A DNA stretch of 64,000 bases from Chthonomonas sp. UBA2785 (GTDB taxonomy: Bacteria; Armatimonadota; Fimbriimonadia; Fimbriimonadales; Fimbriimonadaceae): positions 75,376 through 139,375 of the forward strand of contig DEIB01000009.1 of NCBI GenBank assembly GCA_002352215.1. Direction: 5' to 3'. The notes beneath the pieces are model-generated. The model had not been told where the DNA came from. It made no database searches and saw nothing but the letters and a program-made list of their open reading frames with translations. Both the position numbers and the translations under genes were made by a program. The first letter of the stretch is position 1. Each line of letters begins with the position of its first letter. Positions 26,504-35,700 of this stretch are shown here, one piece after another.

Positions 26504-27187
26504 GTGAGGCAAGAAGAAGGCATCGCCGGGAGGCTGGTGGGCGGCATGATCCGGCGGTCCGTGCGCAAGTCCTTCCACTCGGTTTATGCGCGCTTGCCGC
26601 ACACGCCGCTGCAGGGCCCCGTGGTGTGGGCGTGCAACCACACGGGCTGGCACGACGGCTACCTGATGTTCCACCTCGTCACGCGGCTCGGCATCCCCAG
26701 CCTGGATTGGGTGGCCGAATTCGACGCCTTCCCCTTGTTCCGCAAGATTGGCGCGATGCCATTCCCGCCCGGCGAACCTCACCGCCGCGTGGCCACCATC
26801 CGAGAAACCATCCGCCGGATGCGGGCCGAATCCTGCTCCCTCGTCCAATTTGCCGACGGCATTTTGCGCCCGGAAGGTGACGCCTGGGAGGTCGGCGAGG
26901 CCCTCGATCTCGTTCTCAAGAAGGTGCCGAACGTGACCGTGGTGCCCGTCGCCATTGTCTACCGGATGGGCGTACACGAGCGGCCCGTCGCCGCTATCTG
27001 GACCGGCGAACCGATGACCCCCGGCGCCCATCTGCGCGGCCGCACCCACACCGCCGTCGAGATCTTGGCGCGCGAAGCCCACCTCTTTCTGCGCCGCCCC
27101 GAACAGAGCCACTTGCTGGTGCGCGGCACCCCAGATGTGAATGAACGATGGGATTTTCGTGCAAAGTTCGGCAAAGTTGGCCGCTAG
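26504..27187 (+). CDS. PlsC-like acyltransferase
   Basis: A 227-aa lysophospholipid acyltransferase family protein with the catalytic NHTGWHD (Asn45-Asp51), substrate-site ADGILRPEGDAWEVG in place of the usual FPEGTR, and VVPVAIVYRMG. It lies between crtI and crtB, so it may acylate a carotenoid or its glycoside, as acyltransferases in other carotenoid clusters do; this is inference. A phospholipid role is the alternative. GTG start, leaderless-type promoter. Confidence 0.85.
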   Translation: MRQEEGIAGRLVGGMIRRSVRKSFHSVYARLPHTPLQGPVVWACNHTGWHDGYLMFHLVTRLGIPSLDWVAEFDAFPLFRKIGAMPFPPGEPHRRVATIRETIRRMRAESCSLVQFADGILRPEGDAWEVGEALDLVLKKVPNVTVVPVAIVYRMGVHERPVAAIWTGEPMTPGAHLRGRTHTAVEILAREAHLFLRRPEQSHLLVRGTPDVNERWDFRAKFGKVGR

Positions 27188-27227
27188 TGCCGACGATTGC
27201 TCATATCGAACGCTAGTCTAAAGCGGG

Positions 27228-28151
27228 ATGGCAATTCGTGGACCTTACTGGCCGGGCTGGTTGGCACCGTGCGCACCGAAAGGGGCGTTCGTGCAACCGG
27301 GCGATTTGGCCATTTGCCGGGCCCTGCACCGTCAGTTCGGCACCACATATTTCTTTGCCAGCCGCCGGTTCCCGCGCGAGATTCGCGACCGCGTGGACGC
27401 GCTCTACGGCTTTGTGCGCGTGCCCGACGAGTGGGTGGATAACCCCGATGCTCCTCGGCCCGAGATTGCGCGCCGCCTGCAAGACTATCGGCAACAGGTG
27501 CTCAGAGGGGTTGAAGGGGAGTGCCCCTCACACCCGGTTTTGAGGCCCTTTGTGGACTCTGTACGGTCCGGGCATGTGCCGCTAGAGGAAGCGCTCTTGT
27601 TCCTGGACGCCATGGAGATGGACCTGAGCCAGACCCGGTACCGCACCTACGCCGACCTAGAACGCTACATGCGCGGCAGCGCCGCCGCCGTCGGGCTGAT
27701 GATGTGCCGCATCCTGGGCATGCCGCCCAGCGAGGAAGCCAGCCGCGCCGCCGTCGCCCTGGGCAATGCGATGCAGATGACCAACTTCTTGCGCGATGTG
27801 GCCGAAGACTGGGAGCGCGGACGCCTGTATCTGCCGCTAGAAGACATGGGTCGCTTTGGCGTGACCACCGAAGACATCGCCCAGCGCCGCCTGTGCCCCG
27901 CCTTTGTAGACCTGATGAAGTTCGAGATCGAGCGGACCCGGGAGCTCTACCGCCAGGCCGATGCCGGCATGCACCTCATCCCGCCCCAGGGGCGCCTCGC
28001 CATCCGCCTGGCCCGCGATCTCTACGCCGGCATCCTGGATGAGATTGAGCGCCAAGGCTACGATGTGTTCCAGGGCCGCGCTCGCACCAGCCGCCGCCGG
28101 CAGGTGGAAACCCTGATTCGTTTGGGCTGGCAAGCCGCTCATTCCAAGTAG
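27228..28151 (+). CDS. crtB: Phytoene synthase
   Basis: CrtB joins two geranylgeranyl diphosphates to phytoene (or farnesyl diphosphates in related enzymes). It has both Asp-rich sites (VPDEWVDNPD and NFLRDVAEDWERGRLYLP) and YMRGSAAAVGLMMCRIL. Two starts are possible: the ATG at 27228 with TAGTCT 8 bases upstream (leaderless, 307 aa), or a GTG at 27291 behind AAGGGG (286 aa), which fits the usual family N-terminus better (QPGDLAICRALHRQFG). The longer form is given. Last gene of the carotenoid cluster. Confidence 0.93.
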   Translation: MAIRGPYWPGWLAPCAPKGAFVQPGDLAICRALHRQFGTTYFFASRRFPREIRDRVDALYGFVRVPDEWVDNPDAPRPEIARRLQDYRQQVLRGVEGECPSHPVLRPFVDSVRSGHVPLEEALLFLDAMEMDLSQTRYRTYADLERYMRGSAAAVGLMMCRILGMPPSEEASRAAVALGNAMQMTNFLRDVAEDWERGRLYLPLEDMGRFGVTTEDIAQRRLCPAFVDLMKFEIERTRELYRQADAGMHLIPPQGRLAIRLARDLYAGILDEIERQGYDVFQGRARTSRRRQVETLIRLGWQAAHSK

Positions 28152-28166
28152 ACTTCTCCCTTGAGG

Positions 28167-28601
28167 ATGAAGAAACCGGCACGCTTCCGTGCTCGTGTTC
28201 TGGCGCTGGCAAACCTCTTGACGGTGCTAGCGGTCCTCGGTGTGTGGCTCGCCGCCGCCTTTGCCTTTGTGCCTCGCACATCCAGCGAGAAGCACTGCCC
28301 CACTGCCTTGGTGCAAGTGGTGCGCAAGCCCTCCGGCGCGGGGTGGGAGTCGCGCACGCCGCAGCCTTCCGATCCCGAGTTCCAGCCCTGCCTTTGCAAC
28401 GAGAAGAAGTTGGCGCAGGCCCAAGCGGAGAGCGATGCGGGAGTTAGTTTTCTCTTGAATTTGCCGGTGGCCACGTTAGAGTCGCCGGTGCTCGAAGGCT
28501 TCGTTCCCTTGCCGCATTCGTCGCCCACACTTAGCGGGCCGAATCTCGATTACGGCTCCGTTGTCCGCACGCAGAACCTGCCACCTCCACGCGTTTCCTA
28601 A
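28167..28601 (+). CDS. Small membrane-anchored/exported protein of unknown function
   Basis: A 144-aa protein with a basic N-terminus (MKKPARFRARVLALAN) and one hydrophobic segment (LLTVLAVLGVWLAAAFAFV), then an extracytoplasmic tail with three Cys (KHCPTA, PCLCNEKK). No family recognised. It lies between crtB and a thioredoxin-like gene on the same strand; Cys-containing tail and neighbour might suggest redox partnership, but this is speculative. An in-frame TTG two codons earlier is an alternative start. Confidence 0.6.
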   Translation: MKKPARFRARVLALANLLTVLAVLGVWLAAAFAFVPRTSSEKHCPTALVQVVRKPSGAGWESRTPQPSDPEFQPCLCNEKKLAQAQAESDAGVSFLLNLPVATLESPVLEGFVPLPHSSPTLSGPNLDYGSVVRTQNLPPPRVS

Positions 28602-28672
28602 GCTCTCACGACCTTCGTGTCAATCCGTGCCCGCGCCCCGTGCGCGGCGCACCGTTCCACCCAAACAAGCTT

Positions 28673-29215
28673 ATGAAACTTAACACCCAATCTCTCGTCG
28701 TCTCGGCCGCCCTCCTGGGCCTGGCCGCCACCAGCCACGCCGGCACGGTGCCGACCTTCAGCGCCACCGCCACCGACGGCAAAACCTACACCGCCCAGTC
28801 CTTCATCCAGCGCCCGACGATCATCGTCTTCCTGATGAATGGCTGCCCCAGCAACAAAGCGGGCGTGCCGCTGGTGAATGACCTCGCCGCCCAGCTCAAG
28901 GGCAAAGTGGACGTGGTAGGAATCATGGATTCGGACCTCGCCAGCGTGCGCAAGCAGGTGGCCGAACACTCCATCCAGTTCCCGATCATCCCCGACCCGC
29001 AGAAGACCATCATCAAGGGCTTCGGGGCCAAGCGCAGCTTCGATCTCACCGGGGTCGGCTCCAAACGACAGGCCGTTTTCACCAAGATTTGGGAGGGCAC
29101 CAGCCGCCAAAGCGCCACCGAAATCCTGAACATCATCCGGGGCTACGGCCACTCCGTCCCCACCGTGAACTGGAGCAAATGGCCGCAATCCATGGTGCGC
29201 GGCTGCATGCTTTAA
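28673..29215 (+). CDS. Exported thioredoxin-like (redoxin) protein
   Basis: A 180-aa protein with signal peptide (LVVSAALLGLAATSHA) and a peroxiredoxin-like fold: TFSATATDGKTYTAQSF, IIVFLMNGCPSNKAGVPL with a single Cys (no CxxC), VGIMDSD and FPIIPDPQKTIIKGFGAKRS. A second Cys lies near the C-terminus (MVRGCML). It resembles AhpC/TSA or redoxin proteins; the activity is uncertain. An earlier in-frame start at 28640 lacks a signal peptide. Confidence 0.82.
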   Translation: MKLNTQSLVVSAALLGLAATSHAGTVPTFSATATDGKTYTAQSFIQRPTIIVFLMNGCPSNKAGVPLVNDLAAQLKGKVDVVGIMDSDLASVRKQVAEHSIQFPIIPDPQKTIIKGFGAKRSFDLTGVGSKRQAVFTKIWEGTSRQSATEILNIIRGYGHSVPTVNWSKWPQSMVRGCML

Positions 29216-29287
29216 GGCGCTCCGCCCCATTGGCCTAAGATTCGGAGGTGGTGGTTCCTTTATCATGGGCCCTGCCTCCGATTCTTA

Positions 29288-29293
29288 TATAAT
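29288..29293 (+). promoter_or_regulatory. Consensus -10 element of the PLP-enzyme gene
   Basis: Perfect TATAAT, 7 bases before the ATG at 29301. No ribosome site in the spacer and no good -35 at 17 bases. Confidence 0.55.
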
Positions 29294-29300
29294 TCAGGCC

Positions 29301-30440
29301 ATGCGATTTGCAACCAAGGCCCTGCGGGTGGGGCAAGAACCCGACGCCACCTTCCGGGCCGTGGTGCCCCCGCTCTATCAATCCACCACCTTTGCGTGGG
29401 CGAGCCTGGACGACATCCCCAAGATTGACTACACCCGCTGCCAAAACCCCAACCGGCAGATGCTGGAAGAGGTCATCGCCAGCCTGGAAGGAGGCGCGGG
29501 CTGCACGCTCACCAGCAGCGGCATGGCGGCCATTGCCGCGTGCTTCTCGCTGCTGAAGCAGGGCGACCACTTGCTGATGGCGACCGACATTTACGGCGGC
29601 ACCTTCCGCATGGTGGAGCAATACCTGCCGCAGCAGGGCATCTCGCACAGCGTTTTCGACGCGCACCGCCCGGAGACCATTGCGGCGGCCGTGACCCCCG
29701 CCAGCCGGATGCTGATCTTCGAAACCCCGGCCAACCCGACCCTGCGCGTGTGCGACATTGCGGCGGTGGTCGCCGAAGCCAAGCGCCACGGCCTGATTGT
29801 GGTGTTCGATAACACCTTTGCCAGCCCGGCCCTGCAGAACCCCATCGCCCTGGGCGTGGACCTCGTGGTGCACAGCACCACTAAGTACATCAGCGGCCAC
29901 AGCGACGTGCTGGGCGGGTGCGTGGTGTCGGCCAATGACGAACTGGCGCACACCATTTACGAGTGGAACAAGGCTTACGGGGCCACGCCGTCGCCATTCG
30001 ATTGCTGGCTTTCGCTGCGCGGGCTACGGACGCTGAGCGTGCGAATGGAGCGGCACTGCGCGAATGCCCAGCGGGTGGCCGAGGCGCTGCTGGTGCACCC
30101 GGCGGTGCGCAGTGTGTCGTATCCGGGGTTGCCGTCGCACCCGGACCACGAGGTGGCAAAGCGGCAGATGAACGGCGGCTTTGGCGGGATGCTGGCGGTG
30201 GAGTTCCACGATGAAGCCACGGCCCGGCGCGTGGCCGAGGGGACGCAGGTGTTCCTGCTGGCGGAATCCCTGGGCGGGGTGGAGAGCTTGATTGCCTACC
30301 CGCCGCTGATGTCGCACGCGACGATGACGGAGGCGCAGCGCGTGGAGCGCGGGATCCTGCCGACGATGCTGCGGCTAAGCGTGGGGATCGAGGACGCCGA
30401 CGACCTCATTGAGGACCTGCTGCGGGCAATTGGGGGGTAG
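29301..30440 (+). CDS. Cystathionine gamma-synthase/lyase family PLP enzyme
   Basis: A 379-aa Cys/Met-metabolism PLP enzyme. It begins MRFATKALRVGQEPD, and has PPLYQSTTFAW, YTRCQNPNRQMLEE, SGMAAIAACFSLL, VFDNTFASPALQNP and HSTTKYISGHSDVLGG with the PLP lysine at residue 195, and SVGIEDADDLIEDL at the end. Members include MetB, MetC, Mgl and MetY; length and motifs fit gamma-synthase or gamma-lyase, which cannot be separated here. The start directly follows a TATAAT. Confidence 0.93.
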   Translation: MRFATKALRVGQEPDATFRAVVPPLYQSTTFAWASLDDIPKIDYTRCQNPNRQMLEEVIASLEGGAGCTLTSSGMAAIAACFSLLKQGDHLLMATDIYGGTFRMVEQYLPQQGISHSVFDAHRPETIAAAVTPASRMLIFETPANPTLRVCDIAAVVAEAKRHGLIVVFDNTFASPALQNPIALGVDLVVHSTTKYISGHSDVLGGCVVSANDELAHTIYEWNKAYGATPSPFDCWLSLRGLRTLSVRMERHCANAQRVAEALLVHPAVRSVSYPGLPSHPDHEVAKRQMNGGFGGMLAVEFHDEATARRVAEGTQVFLLAESLGGVESLIAYPPLMSHATMTEAQRVERGILPTMLRLSVGIEDADDLIEDLLRAIGG

Positions 30441-30513
30441 CTCTCTGGGCTTAGCCTGACGGTGCGAGGTTTCGTAGCGGGCAGAGCCTAGGGAAGGTAG
30501 GATTGTTGATATG

Positions 30514-30544
30514 GGCCACGCCCCACAGGATTCGGGGCGTGGCC
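30514..30544. terminator. 11-bp perfect hairpin after the PLP-enzyme gene
   Basis: GGCCACGCCCC and its exact complement flank a 9-base loop. There is no U-run, so it may be a stalling hairpin or weak bidirectional terminator between the gene ending at 30440 and the minus-strand gene ending at 30563. Confidence 0.45.
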
Positions 30545-30562
30545 ATGGATCGTGTCCGGGGA

Positions 30563-30835
30563 TTACTTCATGAATCCCTCCCACAAGTGCCGATTTTTCA
30601 GGATCAACCTGTGGGCCGCCGCATGCCCTTCCTCACAGCACCCAGTGAAGCCCGGAGTTCGCAGGTCCGGAGCTTGCTTGGCCACATGAGCACGGATCGG
30701 TGATCCGCATTTACAGGGACACGTGAACGACTGGAGTACGTGTTGGTAGAAGCGAAGGAGGTTTGCGTCGTCTGCGGCCATCTTTTGCTGAACCAGGTTG
30801 ACGAGATGGTTTGTTCGTTTTAATGGGCGTGCCAT
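30563..30835 (-). CDS. Small Cys-rich hypothetical protein
   Basis: A 90-aa frame with an N-terminal helix (LVNLVQQKMAADDANLLRFYQHVL) and a Cys cluster (SFTCPCKCGSPIRAHV, then GCCEEGHAAAHRL) resembling a small zinc site. Composition differs from the neighbouring high-GC genes. No family recognised, and the overlapping frame from 30965 is also open, so coding status is uncertain. Confidence 0.4.
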   Translation of the reverse strand: MARPLKRTNHLVNLVQQKMAADDANLLRFYQHVLQSFTCPCKCGSPIRAHVAKQAPDLRTPGFTGCCEEGHAAAHRLILKNRHLWEGFMK

Positions 30836-30986
30836 CCATGTAAGGTACGGTCATCGCGCAACAACTCGATTTGAACTTAGAATGCCCTTTCTGGCCCATG
30901 GATACGCTCTTCACAAAGCCAATCTCGCCTGATACAGTCGAAACAAGCCTGGCCGCAAACCGCAACCAGAAATCACAAACTGTCGC

Positions 30987-31640
30987 TCAAGCCGCTGTAG
31001 CTGCCCTGTCCGCAGAAAACCGCCGCGCATACCGCGCCAGCGCAAACGCCGCCACCGCCCCCACCCACAGTGAGTGCGGCCGCAAGAGATAGTGCGCCCG
31101 CGCCCCAATGACCGCCCCCATCACCAGCGCCAGCCAGTGCAGGGCGTAGGGCCACCAGGTCTCCTTCTCGCCCCCCATCAGCGCCCCCGCCAGGTTCTGG
31201 CCGAGCTTCACCAGCGTGCCCGTCATGTAGGAGATGCCAATGCTGACCTCCCCGTCGCGCTGGAACACCGTATTCACCGCCCCCATGCCCAGCACCATGC
31301 ACGCCGTGCTGAAGTACGTGAACGCCAAGCTATGCCCCACAGCCCCCAGGGTGAGCAGCGCCCCCACCGTGAGCAGAACGTTCACCTTGCGCGGCGGATA
31401 GCGGCGCGACACCACCGTGCCCAGCATCACCCCCAGCACAAACAGCCCGATGACCCCCAGCACCAGGGCGCCGTAATTGAAGCGATTCTCGACGAGGGAC
31501 ACGCTCAGGCGCGTGGAGTTGCCACTCATGAACGAGACAAACAGCCCGCCCGTGGCCATAAAGGCGGTGGCGTCTACATAGCCAGAAAGGCACGAGAGAG
31601 ACACGGCCAGCCCGATGTGTTCGCGGCTGTAATCTCGCAT
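30987..31640 (-). CDS. DUF1275 (YoaK-like) membrane protein
   Basis: A 217-aa polytopic protein of the DUF1275 family: LAVSLSCLSGYVDATAFMA, LFVSFMSGNSTRLSVSL, VLGVIGLFVLGVMLGTVV, MVLGMGAVNTVF and ISYMTGTLVKLGQNLAGAL, giving about six membrane segments. Function of the family is unknown. The ATG at 31640 fits the family start; TATACT lies 9 bases upstream. The longer frame to 32117 is spurious. It lies just outside the proposed island boundary at 31699. Confidence 0.9.
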   Translation of the reverse strand: MRDYSREHIGLAVSLSCLSGYVDATAFMATGGLFVSFMSGNSTRLSVSLVENRFNYGALVLGVIGLFVLGVMLGTVVSRRYPPRKVNVLLTVGALLTLGAVGHSLAFTYFSTACMVLGMGAVNTVFQRDGEVSIGISYMTGTLVKLGQNLAGALMGGEKETWWPYALHWLALVMGAVIGARAHYLLRPHSLWVGAVAAFALARYARRFSADRAATAA

Positions 31641-31649
31641 CGCGAGGTC

Positions 31650-31655
31650 AGTATA
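31650..31655 (-). promoter_or_regulatory. Probable -10 element of the DUF1275 gene
   Basis: TATACT on the minus strand, 9 bases before the ATG at 31640, with no Shine-Dalgarno sequence. Confidence 0.5.
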
Positions 31656-31698
31656 TCGCCGGGAGGTGGGGTGAATTCGGCTTCGGGGAAGATCGAAA

Positions 31699-31711
31699 TG
31701 GTCGGAGCGCC
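31699..31711. repeat. Candidate distal attachment site
   Basis: TGGTCGGAGCGCC, identical and in the same orientation to the last 13 bases of the tRNA-Pro(GGG) gene (including CCA) at 39814-39826. The bases on both sides differ, so this is a short displaced tRNA end, as left when an element integrates at a tRNA 3' terminus. Confidence 0.55.
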
Positions 31712-31889
31712 AGCTTTGATCAGCCAGATTTCGTTGCGATGCCCAGCACGGAAACTTGCGGTAGTGCGCATCCCGCTCACTCCCGCGGAAATGAGGCCCG
31801 CGTTGGCTCGTTAGGGTGCTCCATTTAGTCGAGAGGAGCGTTATGGCGTGATTGACTGCTTGACCGTTGCAAGTCACGGCGTGCGATGA

Positions 31890-31997
31890 ATAGCGGAACG
31901 AGCAAGGGCCGGCCATGCCGATAGCCGCACGACCAAGGGGTACGACCGCCGGGCCACCCGGCTCGAACTCTCCGAGATTGTCCGAGTCAGATACTAA
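31890..31997 (+). pseudogene. C-terminal remnant of a tyrosine recombinase/integrase
   Basis: After a stop at 31887 the frame reads ERARAGHADSRTTKGYDRR and ends LSEIVRVRY then TAA. This is the terminal GHAxxRTTxxYDRR...(E/D)xVxRI pattern of tyrosine integrases, including the catalytic His and nucleophile Tyr. No catalytic Arg box or N-terminal part is found upstream, so only about 35 codons survive. Confidence 0.65.
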
Positions 31998-32372
31998 TCC
32001 GTTGCCGACCCATACCCAGTGACCGGTGGTAAGCAAGAACGCGGAACGGAGTTGATTGGCTTGCTGGACGGACGTGTGATGGAGACTTTGCGGGGGAAGC
32101 CATGTCCATCCTGGCATGCTCGGCCGGGGTGGATTTCACACGCCGCGAATTGGTGTTATAGCTGGTGAATGGGGCAGAGCGCGAGCGCACCCTTCAGCTG
32201 CCCTGGCTTCCCCTCACCCGGCAGGGAAAGGGTGAGATCCTGACGGCGGATTCACTGACGGATCACTCTGTATCTTCACCATCAATAATGTGGTTATCAT
32301 GCACCTATGGATAGATATCTGTCATGCGCACCCCGCGATAGCGTCTGGTGCCGAGTCCTGTCTCGGCCGTCA
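31998..32372. other. Non-coding stretch within the island
   Basis: No gene can be supported. It contains a 7-bp hairpin (CTCACCC at 32213-32219 and GGGTGAG at 32230-32236) and AT-rich DNA near 32275-32330. Probably decayed element sequence. Confidence 0.4.
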
Positions 32373-32762
32373 TTAGTCGAGGCTATGGCCTGGTGGTGTT
32401 GCACTATTCTGCAACAGGACAAAGATTGAATAGCTAAGTAAGAATGATGTAAAGCTGATGAAATGCGTATCTTTCCTTGTCATATATGGAGACATTAGTG
32501 CATTGGTTTCGACCAATCCAAACAACACCGCAAAAGCGATCACTGTTGGCAAGATACCTCTTCGGCCATGGCACGTTATTGAGTAGAGGCCTGTCGCAGT
32601 ATAGAGGATCGAAAGAGCTACAAAAACTAGTGCTCCGGACAACGGATACTCTGATTTGACAATGATCGGCGTCGCGCCAACAATGCTAATGAGGGAAAGT
32701 GCGGCTGTGGCCCCCCACCTTCGAGCCGGCTTTTGCCTCACGTGTTCTATACCTTCTTGCAT
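32373..32762 (-). CDS. Small four-helix membrane protein, possible RHS partner
   Basis: A 129-aa protein with a basic N-terminus and four hydrophobic segments (WGATAALSLISIVGATPIIV, LSGALVFVALSILYTATGLY, GILPTVIAFAVLFGLVETNA, FISFTSFLLSYSIFVLLQN). It starts two bases after the RHS stop codon, so it is the last gene of that operon. A small membrane protein directly after an RHS gene with a hydrophobic tip is where an immunity protein would stand, but no family match supports this. Low GC. Confidence 0.75.
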   Translation of the reverse strand: MQEGIEHVRQKPARRWGATAALSLISIVGATPIIVKSEYPLSGALVFVALSILYTATGLYSITCHGRRGILPTVIAFAVLFGLVETNALMSPYMTRKDTHFISFTSFLLSYSIFVLLQNSATPPGHSLD

Positions 32763-32764
32763 TT

Positions 32765-35700
32765 CTATCGCCTAGAGGCATCTACGTCCATTTGTATGAG
32801 TAGGCCTAGTAGTGTCACTGAGTAGAAGCCCGTTACCGCGAACATGGCAGTTGCAACTCCAGATCGGCCGCTATAGTTCATAGCCAAAGCAATAACGAAA
32901 AAGAAGTTAGACCAGGCCTGACATGCATCCAGAAATGTAGCTAGCGAATGATTCCCATTAGGACTTTCACTTATCGACTGCACTGAATAAAACGCTGAAA
33001 CCTGTAAGGCAGCTGCCCCAACAGGAACACCCCAGGTCTTCTTGTATGCTGCTTCCACATGCGGCTCTCGTCGTGGCCCGACACCTCGCAGAACCATGAC
33101 ACCAAGTGCGAACATCCCGATTGCAATCGTTCTATTGATGGTCCACCAGTCTGCTTCTGCATATTTGCCAGTGAAGTCCGAGAACGAGGAAGGTCCATTT
33201 TCTGCGTAGACGTACCAATTCGAACCGTCCTTCGCAGGGTCTTCACTCAAGAATCTTCCAGACCACGGCTCGTAGAACCGCGCCCGCATGTAGATGAGTC
33301 CGTTCTCGGGGTCGGTGGGGTGACCCAGGTTCCCGCAGTACCCGAACATCGAGCCTGAGCCTGTGGACGCCCGCTCCCCACCCCAGACGTCGTAAGACTT
33401 CCAGTTCGCGGTGCTATAGCCGGTGGCCCCAGATCGAGCGAGGGTGGCCTTCACGTTTCCATGTACATCATAGAGCGGGTACAGCCACGAGTTCGAAGTG
33501 GAGTTGTAGTACGCATCAATGCCTCGCGCCCCCAGGGCGTTCCACCGCTTCCAGATCGCCGAGGTGACGTAATCCTCTTGTTGTTCAAACGCCGGCATTT
33601 GCCCGTCATAGTCAGTGTGCGTGACTAGGTAGTTGCCGCCATCATCTGTCGTCCATCTCATGGCTCGTAGCCCATCGGCTCGATACTGGTTTGTAATGTC
33701 AATCCCTGTGTACGGGTTGCTGTATGACTCTAGTTGGCCGAGCCGCCAAGTGTATGTGCTCTGATAGGTGCTGCCACCGACAAAGAAAGTATCCTTCGTG
33801 CGGTCGCCTACGGCATTGTAGGTATGGATCGTGCCGGGCGAGACCTTCATCCGGTTTAACGTATCGTAGGTCCAGGAATTGCCACGCATAGAATCGGCAA
33901 TACGATTCCCCGCTGGGTCATAGTCCCAAGACTGCACCTCGTTAGAGAGACCATCATTGTAGTCAACCTCAAGCAAATAGTCTCGCTTTGGATCGTATTC
34001 GTAGTATTCCGTCCGCCCCGTGCTCCACCCGTTGCTACCGTTGTTCTCCCGGAAGCCCATTTGGGTCTTGAGCCCGAGCGGGTGGTTGTATTCCGCATCG
34101 GATTTGAAGACCTTCTCGCTCGATGTAAGCGAGCCAAAATTGTCAAAAGTGTCCCAGAAGTATTCAATCGCATTTACACGATTGGCGACGTCATAGGAGT
34201 AAACCGCACGCGCCTGCCTGATGACATCACCCGAGCCATTTCTCTGATGAGCAAAATTGGCCTCCAAGAGCTTGCCATCCACTGAGAAATCATAGTTGTG
34301 TTTCTCGTTGGTGGTGACGTAGGTGGTCCCGTTCCAGTTAAGCCGCTCCATCGTTGTGAAGACTCGGGAGACATCCATGCTCCGCCCGACGGTCGTGAAA
34401 TTGGAATACTGGTATCCGTAGCGCTCACCATTCGAGTTGTGAAGGGCCGCTGTGCGATCTCCGTGCTCGTTGAACTGATACGTCACTTGGTGCAGGTAGC
34501 TATCATTCTCCGTCGTGGTCTTGATGTCGTACGGCAGAGCGTAGGTGACGCCAGACGTGCCGTATGTGATCTCTTGCGTAACCCCATCGTTTTGATAGCT
34601 GAGAATTTGGATGGCCTGCCCGTTCGAAGGACCGGAGGTTCCGTATACATACTCAAAGACATCCGCAAAGACACTGCCAACCTTTTCTTGGATTGCTTCC
34701 ACGCGTCCATCCGGGTCGTAGATCGTCTTGATTTCGCGGCCATTCGCGTCGGTGACCTTGGTGACACGTCCGGCAGCATCGAAAGTATCTGAGGTGGTGG
34801 TGCGAGCATCGGCCGTGCCGTACGCTTCCGTGACCGAAGCCGCCTCCCCGTAGTAGCCGCCGGTGATTCCGTAGTAGGTGCTCCGGGTTTCGTTGTAGAT
34901 GGGGTTTCCGCTTACGAATTTCTGCAGCTTCTTAACCTTGTTGGCCCGCCCGACGCTGTCGTATTCGAATAGTCCCGAAGGCACACTGGTGCCACTCAGC
35001 TCGACCTCATAGCGCCAGTACGCAGACGTGCCGACCCCGGCGGGCTTAGGATTGCTCGAATCCAGCACGACATCGCCGTACTCGGTATCGTAGACTTCCT
35101 TGGGCTGGCCACGAGAGCCCGCGCTGGCACTGGAGTTGTAGTAGTCGGTGAAGGTGTATCGGTACGAACCACCGCCCCCATAGTTGCCCATGGAGACTCG
35201 CGACGCCTTGCGCTGGAAGTATTTATCTTGCCCCCAATAAGCGTGCTCAGTGGTGGTGGTGCGCACGGTGGAGCCACCGACGACTTCCTTCACTTCCTCG
35301 ACAAGGGGTTGGCCGAGGAAATTGTTCTTGGTGTACTTACGGATCCCGGTGTTCGGTACAGATTCCGTTGCATTGTTCCAGTTATCCACCGACCATTCGA
35401 TGACACAATCGTACGTCTCAGGATCGAATGCCTTGAAAATGCCAGGGGGATAGAAGTCGATACCGTTGTTGTGGGAGACGGATACAATAATGGGGTCGTC
35501 CACGCCATCAAACGTCGTTGATGGGATTTGACCGATGGCCACTTGAACCCCCGTGGAGAGGGAGCGGACTCCGCTGACAGGCGCACTATAGACGGTGAAG
35601 CCCTGGAAACGAGACCCGGTCATATCCGCGTCTTCATTGGCATCACCTTTGAGATTGTAGTGCGGGTAGGCGCGATACTGAATGCCCGAGGGGAGGGTGA

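Noticed and set aside
29221..29300. SAM or other riboswitch before the methionine-pathway PLP gene
   Set aside because: The TATAAT sits 7 bases before the ATG, leaving no leader for a riboswitch.
31574..32190. Short minus-strand frames upstream of the DUF1275 gene
   Set aside because: No motif or start signal; they lie in decayed island DNA and oppose the integrase remnant.
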